Below are positions 56,389 through 63,069 of a DNA stretch of 64,000 bases, piece by piece. Made by a program: the position numbers and the translations under genes. The stretch covers positions 1-64,000 of the forward strand of contig CAJXYS010000008.1 in assembly GCA_913063035.1 (NCBI GenBank), written 5' to 3'. The notes under the pieces were generated by a model. The model did not search any database. It was not told where the DNA came from and saw nothing but the letters and a program-made list of their open reading frames with translations. Position 1 is the first letter of the stretch. Each line of letters starts with the position of its first letter. Source of the stretch: an uncultured Maritimibacter sp. GTDB taxonomy: Bacteria > Pseudomonadota > Alphaproteobacteria > Rhodobacterales > Rhodobacteraceae.

Positions 56389-58683
56389 ATGAACAAGGCG
56401 ATCACCGACGGGCTGGTCCTGATGCCGCCCGCCTTCGCAGACGGTTTGGACATCTGGTCGCGGGGCGACGGCACCCCGGGTTCGGCCAGCTACGCGGGCA
56501 CCGGCAGTGCGGCGCTGGTGCCGGCCGACCAGGATTTCGGCCACTGCCTCGAACTGCTGAAGACCGAACCCGTGCAGAAACTGCGCTATACGGGCGAAAC
56601 GCCGCTCTTGCCGGGCTGCTACCTGCGTATCCGCGCCCGGGTCAAGGCCGTGAGCGGCACCCTGCCGTCGGTGCGGATCGCGGCCTGGGCCGGCGGCCCG
56701 GGCGGCGCCCATGTGAGCGGTGTGCCCGAAACCGGGCCGTCGGTCGCGCTGACCGGCTACGGCCAGGTGGTCACGGTGGAGGCGATCGTCGGCACCGGAA
56801 CCCGGACCGGCGTCGACATGCCATGGGGCACCGGCGCGATCTACGGGCATTTCGGCCTCGACATGACCGGCGAGACCGGCGGCGTGGTGCGGATCGACGC
56901 CATCGAGATCGAGGACGTGACCGGCGTCTTCCTGCGCGACATGATGGACTGGGTGGACGTGCGCGACTACGGGGCCGCGGGCGACGGGGCGGCCGATGAT
57001 CATTCGGCCTTCCTCGCGGCCGACGCGGCGGCCGAGGGGCGCGAGATCCTCGTGCCGGCGGGACGCTACAGGATCGCCGAGTCGATCACCCTGCATAACC
57101 GGGTCCGTTTCGAGGGCCGGCTGGACATGCCGGCGGCAGCGCGGCTGTCGTTGATGCAGAACTTCGACCTGCCGAGCTATATCTCGGCTTTCGGCGGCGA
57201 CGAGCCGATGGCCGTTCGCAAGGCGCTTCAGGCCCTCATGAACTTCACCGACCACGCCTGTCTCGACATGGGCGGACGGCGCGTCCAGCTTTCCGAACCG
57301 ATCGACGTGCAGGCGGCGGTCGACAACAAGGAGGTCTTTGCCGTCCGCCGCGCGATCCGCAACGGCCAGTTCGACGCCCAGCCGGACCCCGCCTGGGACG
57401 ATACGGTCGTCACCGCAACGGCCCGGTACGACCGGACGAAACCCCTCGAGCTGCGCGACGTCGCCAATGCCGCGCAGATCCCTGTCGGTGCGCTGGTCAC
57501 CGGCGACGGCGTCGGGCGCGAGGTCTATGTGCGCGACAAGAACGTCGGCGCCGGGATCCTGCAGCTCAGCCAGGCGCTCCACGGGGTCTCGGGCACGCAG
57601 GAGTTCACCTTCCGTCGCTTCAAATACGTGCTCGATTTCAGCGGTTTTTCGTCGCTCAGTTCCTTCGTGATCGACGACGTCGATATCCAGTGCAACGGCC
57701 ATTGCAGCGCGATCCTGCTGGCGCCGGCGGGGCTGGCCTTCCATCTGCGGGACAGTTTCGTCACCAAGCCCAAGGATCGCGGCATCACCTCGATCGGGAC
57801 GGGCTGCCAGGGAATGCTGATCGACCGCAACCAGTTCCTGTCCAGCGAACAACCGGTCCGCGCCCAGGACCGGACGTCGATTGCCTTCAACGTCAACGCA
57901 AACGACGTGAAGCTGCGCGACAACCGGGCGGTCAAATTCGCTCATTTCGGGGTGATGCACGGCACCGGGCATCTCGTCAGCGGGAACCATTTCTTCCAGG
58001 GCGACGACGAGCAGAACGGCGTGCGCCAGGCCGGTCTCGTGCTGACAGACACCAATGTCCAGACCACGATCACCGGAAACTACATCGACAACAGTTTCAT
58101 CGAGTGGGGCAACGAGCATGATCCCGCGCCGGAGATGTCCAACGAGTACTCCTTCGGCGGGCTCACGATCACCGGCAACACCTTTGTCGCGGCCCGTGTC
58201 GGACCCTGGTTCCGCTGGCTGGTTGTGAAGCCTTACGGTCCGGACCACTTCATCCACGGGCTGTCGGTCAGCGACAACGTGTTCCGCACGTTCAACGCGC
58301 AGGTCGACCGGGTGGAGACCGTCGACGAGAGCTTCGCAACGCTCGACATGGGCCGGGCGCGCAACGTGACCGTCAGCGGCAACACCTTCAACGGGGTGGG
58401 GCAGTTCATCGCCAATCCCATCGTCCAGGACCACAGCGCCGCGAGCCCGGACCGCGTCTGGACCATCGGTTTCGACGGCAAGCTGCCTTTCGGCGGGCGT
58501 GCGCGGCTCGTCTCTGCCGTGGTGGCAGAGGGCGAGATGCGTGGCGGCGGCGGGCAGGCGGTCTATGCCATGCCCTGGGTCGCGACCGAGACCGGCACCG
58601 CCCGCGACGAGGTCCAGCTGACCTGGCCCGAGCCGGTGGAGGGCCGCGTCCGCGTCACCGTGCGGATGGACAATCCCGCCTGA
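56389..58683 (+). CDS. GH28-related right-handed beta-helix protein, possible phage/GTA fibre or spike
   Basis: A 764-residue protein without signal peptide. Residues 1-180 form a lectin- or carbohydrate-binding-like domain (LLPGCYLRIRARVKAVSG). At 190 comes VDVRDYGAAGDGAADDHSAF, the start of pectate-lyase-3 type beta-helices common in tailspikes. A beta-helix with repeated S/T-GN-F turns (VSGNHF, ITGNYI, ITGNTF, VSGNTF) runs to about 690, then a small C-terminal domain. Homologues are called glycosyl hydrolase family 28-related. The lack of a secretion signal suggests release by lysis, as in the Rhodobacter gene transfer agent, whose fibre gene is unlinked to the main cluster. That link is inferred, not shown. 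Confidence 0.65.
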   Translation: MNKAITDGLVLMPPAFADGLDIWSRGDGTPGSASYAGTGSAALVPADQDFGHCLELLKTEPVQKLRYTGETPLLPGCYLRIRARVKAVSGTLPSVRIAAWAGGPGGAHVSGVPETGPSVALTGYGQVVTVEAIVGTGTRTGVDMPWGTGAIYGHFGLDMTGETGGVVRIDAIEIEDVTGVFLRDMMDWVDVRDYGAAGDGAADDHSAFLAADAAAEGREILVPAGRYRIAESITLHNRVRFEGRLDMPAAARLSLMQNFDLPSYISAFGGDEPMAVRKALQALMNFTDHACLDMGGRRVQLSEPIDVQAAVDNKEVFAVRRAIRNGQFDAQPDPAWDDTVVTATARYDRTKPLELRDVANAAQIPVGALVTGDGVGREVYVRDKNVGAGILQLSQALHGVSGTQEFTFRRFKYVLDFSGFSSLSSFVIDDVDIQCNGHCSAILLAPAGLAFHLRDSFVTKPKDRGITSIGTGCQGMLIDRNQFLSSEQPVRAQDRTSIAFNVNANDVKLRDNRAVKFAHFGVMHGTGHLVSGNHFFQGDDEQNGVRQAGLVLTDTNVQTTITGNYIDNSFIEWGNEHDPAPEMSNEYSFGGLTITGNTFVAARVGPWFRWLVVKPYGPDHFIHGLSVSDNVFRTFNAQVDRVETVDESFATLDMGRARNVTVSGNTFNGVGQFIANPIVQDHSAASPDRVWTIGFDGKLPFGGRARLVSAVVAEGEMRGGGGQAVYAMPWVATETGTARDEVQLTWPEPVEGRVRVTVRMDNPA

Positions 58684-58739
58684 TCCGGCCATGCGGCCCC
58701 GACATGCCGTGCGGCGCGGCCCGCGCCCGCCGCCGCGGC

Positions 58740-59228
58740 TCAGCCTGCCAGGTCGGCGGCGGCCAGGGTGAAGGCCTTTCCGAAACCGGCGTTCAGGAAG
58801 GCCGTGTCGACGTCGAAGACCACGAAGGCGAAATCGGTGAAGTCGGCATAGAGCGCCGCCCTGGGCCGCGCCGCCAGGTAATGCGCGCGCAGCCCGGCAT
58901 GGGCGTCGCTCTCGCGCGGGACGATGGCGGCCCGCGCCTGGATCGTGAGGCGCGGATGGGTCAGGGGATCGCCCTTGGCCCCGGGCTCGCCGACGAGCAG
59001 CGAACAGCGTGGATCCTCGGCCAGCGCGGCAGTATGCGCGGCGAGCGAGGAGATCAGGCTCATCGGTCGCCCGTCGGGCGCGCGGGCCAGGGCAATGCGC
59101 GAGAGCATGGGCGCCCGGCTCGCGGGGTCCAGCACGCCCAGCGCGGCATGCCGGGCCGCGGCCAGCAGGGCGCGGGCGGTGTCTTTCGCCTCGGCGTCGG
59201 CGGGGCGGATGGGGGACGGATCGACCAT
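58740..59228 (-). CDS. HugZ-like pyridoxamine-phosphate-oxidase-fold protein
   Basis: A 162-residue split-barrel protein of the HugZ/heme-utilization branch. The segment HAALGVLDPASRAPMLSRIALA opens the barrel and SSLAAHTAALAEDPRCSLLVGE follows, both characteristic. Such proteins bind FMN or heme and some release iron from heme. The usual second domain (DUF2470) is missing, so this is the short form. It is divergent from the ParA gene. Confidence 0.78.
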   Translation of the reverse strand: MVDPSPIRPADAEAKDTARALLAAARHAALGVLDPASRAPMLSRIALARAPDGRPMSLISSLAAHTAALAEDPRCSLLVGEPGAKGDPLTHPRLTIQARAAIVPRESDAHAGLRAHYLAARPRAALYADFTDFAFVVFDVDTAFLNAGFGKAFTLAAADLAG

Positions 59229-59311
59229 GCGCCAAAGCTAGCCCGGTCCCGTGGATCCCGCCAGCCCCGCCTGCGGCGTCAGGGGACGTGCAATCGGTCG
59301 GCAACTGTGCC

Positions 59312-59328
59312 ATGCTGCGCCGCAGCAT
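59312..59328. promoter_or_regulatory. 17-bp palindrome upstream of the ParA gene
   Basis: ATGCTGCG-C-CGCAGCAT is a perfect palindrome with a single central base, lying 19-35 bp before the ATG and just ahead of the ribosome site (TTGGAGG). The position suits a repressor or autoregulatory site. Confidence 0.45.
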
Positions 59329-59346
59329 AAGCCTTGGAGGTCCCGA

Positions 59347-59979
59347 ATGCCCGGCAACATCATCACCATCGCCCAGCAAAAGGGCGGGTCCGGAAAGACG
59401 ACGCTGGCGGTCAATCTCGGGCTCGCCTGGCACAAGGCGGGACGGAGCGTGGCCTTTCTCGACACCGACCCGCAGGGCAGCCTCGGGCGCTGGTTCATGA
59501 CACGTCGCGCGACCCTTGGCGCGGAAGAGGGGATGGAGTTCTCCACGGCGTCGGCCTGGGGGGTATCCTATGAATGCGACAAGCTCGCGCGGGCCCATGA
59601 CGTCGTGATCGTCGACACGCCGCCCAAGGCCGACGCGGACCTGCGTCCCGCGCTCAGGGCGGCCGACCTGGTGCTCGTGCCGGTCGCCTCGAGCCAGGTG
59701 GATCTCTGGGCCACCGAGGGGGTGCTGGACCTTGCCCGGCGCGAAGGCCGCCCGGTCCGTGTGGTGCTGAACCGCACCCGCGCGGGCACGCGTCTCGCGG
59801 CGGAGGTGGCGGAGAAGGCCGCCGCGCTCGATGCCGATGTCGCCGTGGCGGTCCTGGCAAACCGGGTCGCCTATGCCGAGACGCTGGGGCAGGGTCTTGG
59901 CGTGCTGGAAGCCGGCCGAAAGGGACCGGCCGCGGTAGAGATCACGGCGCTTGCCGACGAGATCGCCGCGGCGCTCTGA
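59347..59979 (+). CDS. Orphan ParA family ATPase
   Basis: A 210-residue deviant-Walker ATPase. The motif QQKGGSGKTT lies near residue 10 and the switch DTDPQGSLGRW near 40, with VIVDTPPKADADL as Walker B. No parB or parS-like gene is next to it, so it is not an evident partition pair. Related lone ParA proteins position cellular cargo such as chemosensory clusters or carboxysomes. A palindrome lies just upstream. The cargo here is unknown. Confidence 0.85.
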   Translation: MPGNIITIAQQKGGSGKTTLAVNLGLAWHKAGRSVAFLDTDPQGSLGRWFMTRRATLGAEEGMEFSTASAWGVSYECDKLARAHDVVIVDTPPKADADLRPALRAADLVLVPVASSQVDLWATEGVLDLARREGRPVRVVLNRTRAGTRLAAEVAEKAAALDADVAVAVLANRVAYAETLGQGLGVLEAGRKGPAAVEITALADEIAAAL

Positions 59980-60021
59980 CCCGGCGGCGTTCTGTGCCCT
60001 TGCAAGCGGCGCCGCGCTGCG

Positions 60022-60050
60022 TTCTCCTCTCGGATGTAACGAGAGGAGGA
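60022..60050 (+). promoter_or_regulatory. Hairpin sequestering the ribosome site of the rhodanese gene
   Basis: CTCCTCTCG at 60024-60032 pairs perfectly with CGAGAGGAG at 60040-60048 around a 7-nt loop (GATGTAA), and the stem can extend by a wobble and an A-U pair. The 3' arm contains the Shine-Dalgarno GAGGAGGAG just upstream of the ATG at 60057, so the folded RNA would block translation. It could act as a thermosensor or a protein- or metal-responsive switch. Confidence 0.6.
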
Positions 60051-60056
60051 GATTAC

Positions 60057-60659
60057 ATGCGACTGATACTCGCGATGACGGCGATCCTTGGGCTCGGCGC
60101 CGGTGCGGCCGCGGCGCAGGACGATGTCGAGGTGAAGATCGCCAAGGACCGGCCCACCGTCACGGTCGACACCGGCGGCGGAGAGGTCACGATCCAGCGG
60201 ATCCAGGATACCGACCACGAGATCACCGGCGAATTCGCGCGGACATCGCGGCCCTGTCCACCGTTCTGCATCCAGCCGATGACGCCGGCCGAGGGCGTCA
60301 CCACGATCGGCGAGCTGGAACTGCTCGACATGCTGGAAGACCCTGAGGCCATCGTGATCGACAGCCGCACCACCGACTGGTATGTCGACGGCACGATCCC
60401 CGGCGCGATCAACATTCCCTATACCCGCATCAACGACGAGCTGGCCCGGCTGGGCTGCGAAATCGATTTCGACGGCTGGATCTGCGACGAGGCCAGGCGG
60501 GTCGCGCTGTTCTGCAACGGGCTCTGGTGTGGCCAGTCGCCCACCGCGATCCGCAACATGATCGAGGCGGGCTACCCGGCCGACCGGATCTTCTATTATC
60601 GCGGTGGAATGCAGTCCTGGCGCGTGCTGGGGCTGAGCGTGACGGTGCCGGGATCCTGA
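60057..60659 (+). CDS. Exported rhodanese-domain protein
   Basis: A 200-residue periplasmic protein: signal peptide (MRLILAMTAILGLGAGAAAA-QDD), a 60-residue N-terminal part with RPCPPFC (two cysteines four apart), then a rhodanese domain from about residue 85. The active-site loop is FCNGLWCGQSPTAIR, with the catalytic cysteine in the usual place and an added cysteine. It likely transfers sulfane sulfur or senses redox state. The SD hairpin upstream suggests translational control. It follows the orphan ParA gene by 77 bp. Confidence 0.8.
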   Translation: MRLILAMTAILGLGAGAAAAQDDVEVKIAKDRPTVTVDTGGGEVTIQRIQDTDHEITGEFARTSRPCPPFCIQPMTPAEGVTTIGELELLDMLEDPEAIVIDSRTTDWYVDGTIPGAINIPYTRINDELARLGCEIDFDGWICDEARRVALFCNGLWCGQSPTAIRNMIEAGYPADRIFYYRGGMQSWRVLGLSVTVPGS

Positions 60660-60676
60660 GACCGGCAAAGCGACGC

Positions 60677-60690
60677 ATGATATAGGTCAA
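60677..60690 (+). promoter_or_regulatory. FNR-like box upstream of a universal stress gene
   Basis: ATGATATAGGTCAA matches TTGAT-N4-ATCAA at 8 of 10 positions. The centre is 62 bp before the ATG at 60746, so a class II promoter would start near 60725. Weaker than the box at 48035-48048, but before the same kind of gene. Confidence 0.4.
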
Positions 60691-60745
60691 GGCAAAGGGC
60701 GGGCCGGACGGGCAGGGTGACCCGGACAGCAAGGAGGTCCGCCCC

Positions 60746-61153
60746 ATGTACAGCAACATCCTCGTTCCCATCGCCTTCGATCACGAGCGTGACACGAACG
60801 CGGCCCTCGCGGTCGCGCGCCAGCTGCGCGCGTCGGGCGGGCATATCACCGCGCTCAACGTCGAGGAGGAAGTGCCGCAATTCGTGGCGCGCTACATCCC
60901 CGAGGACAGCCGCGCCGACAGCCGCGAGGCGATCACCGAGGCGCTGCGCGCGCGCATCGGCCATGCCGAGGATGTCGAGGTCGCGGTCGTCACCGGCCAT
61001 GGCGGCGAGGCCATCGTCGACTACGCCCGTGACCACGGCATTGACTGCATCGTCATCGCCTCGCACCGCCCGGGCGTGCAGGATTACTTCATCGGCTCGA
61101 CCGCGGCCCGGGTGGTCCGTCATGCGCCCTGCGCGGTACATGTGGTACGCTGA
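60746..61153 (+). CDS. Universal stress protein (UspA family)
   Basis: A 135-residue short Usp opening NILVPIAFDHERDTNAAL and ending with the loop IVIASHRPGVQDYFIGSTAARVVRHAPCAV, so ATP binding is likely. AGGAGG precedes the ATG. An FNR-like box lies upstream, as for the other universal stress gene in the window. It is 24 bp upstream of the monooxygenase-like gene on the same strand, so both may share a transcript. Confidence 0.9.
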   Translation: MYSNILVPIAFDHERDTNAALAVARQLRASGGHITALNVEEEVPQFVARYIPEDSRADSREAITEALRARIGHAEDVEVAVVTGHGGEAIVDYARDHGIDCIVIASHRPGVQDYFIGSTAARVVRHAPCAVHVVR

Positions 61154-61177
61154 GGCGGCAGGCCGAAAGGAGTCGCC

Positions 61178-61591
61178 ATGCCAAGCATATCGACCGGTTT
61201 CGACGGGCAGACCGTCATCACCACGTTCGAGATGACGCCCGGCACCTGCCAGGACCTGCTGGAGGAACTGACCCGCGCCTATGACGAACTGATCAGCCAC
61301 CAGCCCGGCTTCCTCGGCGCCGGGCTGCACGTGAACGACGCGCAGACCCGGATCGTGAACTATTTGCAATGGCGCCGGCGCGAGGATTTCCAGGCGATGC
61401 TGCGCACCCCCGAGATGCGCGAGCGGAACCGCAAGATCGCCGCGCTGTGTTCGCGGTTCGAGCCGGTGATGGTGGAGGTCGCGGCGGTGTTTTTGAGGGC
61501 GACATGCCGACGGTATTCCGGTATCTTGGTTTCCGCTTCTTCTTCTATTCGAACGAGGGAGACCCGCGCGAGCCGCCCCATGTGCATGTGA
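61178..61591 (+). CDS. Antibiotic-biosynthesis-monooxygenase (ABM) family protein with apparent +1 frameshift at the 3' end
   Basis: The first 106 residues are a typical ABM dimeric ferredoxin-like domain (VITTFEMTPGTCQDLLEELTRAY, GFLGAGLHVN, NYLQWRRREDFQAML). The normal end would be VEVAAVF-stop. Here a T-run (TTTTT at 61490-61494) carries one base more than expected, so the stop TGA at 61494-61496 is out of frame and the reading runs 33 residues into the next gene. Removing one T restores the end just before the DUF4160 start. The extra base may be a true mutation or a sequence error. A diverged copy of this 3' end, with the stop in frame, lies at 61984-62045. Confidence 0.7.
   Translation: MPSISTGFDGQTVITTFEMTPGTCQDLLEELTRAYDELISHQPGFLGAGLHVNDAQTRIVNYLQWRRREDFQAMLRTPEMRERNRKIAALCSRFEPVMVEVAAVFLRATCRRYSGILVSASSSIRTRETRASRPMCM
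61437..61499 (+). repeat. Direct repeat, copy 1 (3' end of the ABM gene)
   Basis: A 63-bp segment covering the codons for AALCSRFEPVMVEVAAVF and the TGAGGG after them. It matches copy 2 at 61984-62045 with about seven substitutions and a one-base difference in the T-run. The two copies flank the DUF4160-DUF2442 pair. Confidence 0.8.
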
Positions 61592-61746
61592 TGGGAGAGG
61601 GCGGCGAAGCGAAGTTCTGGCTGCGGCCGGAGGTTTCCGTCGCGACAAGCGCGGGGCTCGACGCGCGCCACCTGCGGCGGCTTCTTCGGGTCGCGGAGGC
61701 GCGGCGGGACGAGATCGAGAGGGCATGGCATGAGCATTTCCGCTGA
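61504..61746 (+). CDS. DUF4160 protein
   Basis: An 80-residue basic protein opening MPTVFRYLGFRFFFYSNEGD, with EPPHVHV-like PREPPHVHVMG and AKFWL, all hallmarks of DUF4160. The C-terminal helix ends IERAWHEHF. DUF4160 genes commonly sit beside DUF2442 genes, as here, and the pair has been suspected of being a toxin-antitoxin-like module. The ATG follows a GAGGG 7 bp upstream and overlaps the extended ABM reading. It overlaps the next gene by 17 bp. Confidence 0.8.
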   Translation: MPTVFRYLGFRFFFYSNEGDPREPPHVHVMGEGGEAKFWLRPEVSVATSAGLDARHLRRLLRVAEARRDEIERAWHEHFR

Positions 61747-61975
61747 GACGGTGCGCTTCGACGACGACGCGATGTGGGTCACGCTCAGCGACGGCCGCGT
61801 GATCGGCGTGCCGCTGGCATGGTTCCCGCGCCTGTTGCGCGCCAGCGAGGAGGAGCGCGCGGCCGTCACGATTTCCCCCTTCGGCCTGCACTGGGAAGCG
61901 CTGGACGAGGATATCTCGGTCGCCGGGCTGCTGGCGGGCCGGGGCGACATGGGCGGGGTGGGGCAGGTGGCGTAG
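61730..61975 (+). CDS. DUF2442 protein
   Basis: An 81-residue protein with VRFDDDAMWVTLSDGRVIGVPLAWFPRLL and GLHWEALDEDISVAGLL, the family's diagnostic segments. It begins inside the DUF4160 gene (17-bp overlap), so production is coupled. DUF2442 resembles a small DNA- or protein-binding fold and may be the antitoxin-like partner. The codon use is like that of the host. It ends 8 bp before the second copy of the direct repeat. Confidence 0.8.
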   Translation: MSISAETVRFDDDAMWVTLSDGRVIGVPLAWFPRLLRASEEERAAVTISPFGLHWEALDEDISVAGLLAGRGDMGGVGQVA

Positions 61976-61983
61976 CGCTATGG

Positions 61984-62045
61984 TCGCCGTGCTCTGGTCA
62001 CGGTTCGAGCCGATGATGGTGAAGGTGGCGGCGGTTTTTTGAGGG
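61984..62045 (+). repeat. Direct repeat, copy 2 (remnant of an ABM gene 3' end)
   Basis: Reads VAVLWSRFEPMMVKVAAVF-stop, the same end as copy 1 with the stop in frame. It has no start codon or upstream domain, so it is a gene fragment. It marks the right edge of the DUF4160-DUF2442 cassette. The sequence becomes AT-richer immediately after it. Confidence 0.75.
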
Positions 62046-62048
62046 AAA

Positions 62049-62062
62049 CTTAAGTTCTTAAG
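62049..62062. repeat. Short palindromic repeat at the cassette/island junction
   Basis: CTTAAG-TT-CTTAAG, two identical 6-bp palindromes 2 bp apart, lies 4 bp after the second direct repeat and 24 bp before the HNH gene's stop. It may end transcription from either side or mark a junction. Confidence 0.4.
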
Positions 62063-62085
62063 CTGCGAGGGATTCTAAAGCAGTT

Positions 62086-63036
62086 TCAAGAGCTATTGTA
62101 CGTCCTCAAGAATCTTCCGTGACATGAAGAAAACTTCATGCCGCTATTGCAAGGGCAATTCGCGCACGGATTGATTGCGGCCCACGCAAAATCAAGATGC
62201 AGGGGGAAGTAGTTGGCGTCGGTTCGAGTCCACATAAAACTCACGCCATTTGGGTCGCCTTCTTCAACAACTAGAGTTCCATTTTTTTCAAAGCTAATCA
62301 AATTTGGGTGCTCGTAGACGCCAATTCTCTCCATAGGGACGTTGCGAATCGAGCTTCCATCGCCATTGGTGAGTTCGTAGCTGCCATCAAAAACCTTAAG
62401 GGCTGCCTTTGCGAACTTGATTTCAGCCCTTGTTATCTCGAACAGTCTTGGCGGCGTTGTTGTGATCTGAAGAACAATCCTTCGATGTCGTTCGCGTATA
62501 GTGACTGTCCGGCCCACCACGTCGACATCCCAATTCTGAACTCCAGCCTTCCACTCATTGTCCTCAATGATCATGGCTTCCGCCCCGTTGGAGGAAGGAA
62601 ACCTTGCACAAAGCCGAAATGGGGCACCAGTTTCTTCTGGTGGCTTAACTTGGAGAAGAGACTGCCCACCGGCGCTGATAATGCTGCGGCTATTTCTTGC
62701 CACAATCGCACCCAGCTTGACGATCGGGGGTACACGGCACAAATCAAACATGCCAAAGGAATACCCACGCTTCTTGGTTTCGGGGTTCTTCTTGGCGCGC
62801 AACACGCTGGATTTCGAGAGAAAGCCGCGGGTTACCCTGTCGTGACAGGCCGCGCACAAGAGTGTCATTCTTGTCGGATCATGCTCTCTTGATTCCGAGA
62901 ATACTGGATCGATGTGTTCATACTGAAAGATTGCGTTTCCACAAACGACGCAGCCGAAGCCCGCCTCCCGGCGAATTTGCCGTTTTATGTTTTCGGGGAT
63001 GTTTCGACTCAGGCCAAACTTGTTTGTACTCGCCAT
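62086..63036 (-). CDS. HNH endonuclease-like protein with C-terminal SEC-C motif
   Basis: A 316-residue protein. Residues 25-70 form a zinc-bound HNH nuclease: C29/C32 in CVVCG, H41 in YEHIDP, and C61/C64/H65 in CAACHD. A beta-rich middle part of about 180 residues is of no family I recognise. The C-terminus ends with PCANCPCNSGMKFSSCHG, a good match to the SEC-C metal-binding motif. The ATG at 63036 has GGAGAGAA just before it. The gene is clearly lower in GC and different in codon use (AAA, ATT, CTT) from its neighbours, a sign of transfer. Defence or recombination roles are possible; none is shown. Confidence 0.75.
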   Translation of the reverse strand: MASTNKFGLSRNIPENIKRQIRREAGFGCVVCGNAIFQYEHIDPVFSESREHDPTRMTLLCAACHDRVTRGFLSKSSVLRAKKNPETKKRGYSFGMFDLCRVPPIVKLGAIVARNSRSIISAGGQSLLQVKPPEETGAPFRLCARFPSSNGAEAMIIEDNEWKAGVQNWDVDVVGRTVTIRERHRRIVLQITTTPPRLFEITRAEIKFAKAALKVFDGSYELTNGDGSSIRNVPMERIGVYEHPNLISFEKNGTLVVEEGDPNGVSFMWTRTDANYFPLHLDFAWAAINPCANCPCNSGMKFSSCHGRFLRTYNSS

Positions 63037-63069
63037 TTCTCTCCACTCGTACACAATTGCGGCCGGTTA

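Noticed and set aside
56389-58683. Prophage around the beta-helix protein
   Set aside because: No capsid, terminase, portal, integrase or lysis genes nearby; only the single fibre-like gene supports a phage-like link.
56230-59598. 1122-residue leftward reading across the beta-helix gene
   Set aside because: Antisense shadow of the 764-residue protein and ParA; no recognisable domain.
61437-62045. Insertion sequence or miniature transposon
   Set aside because: No terminal inverted repeats, no transposase, and the flanking repeats are coding 3' ends of about 62 bp rather than a short target duplication.
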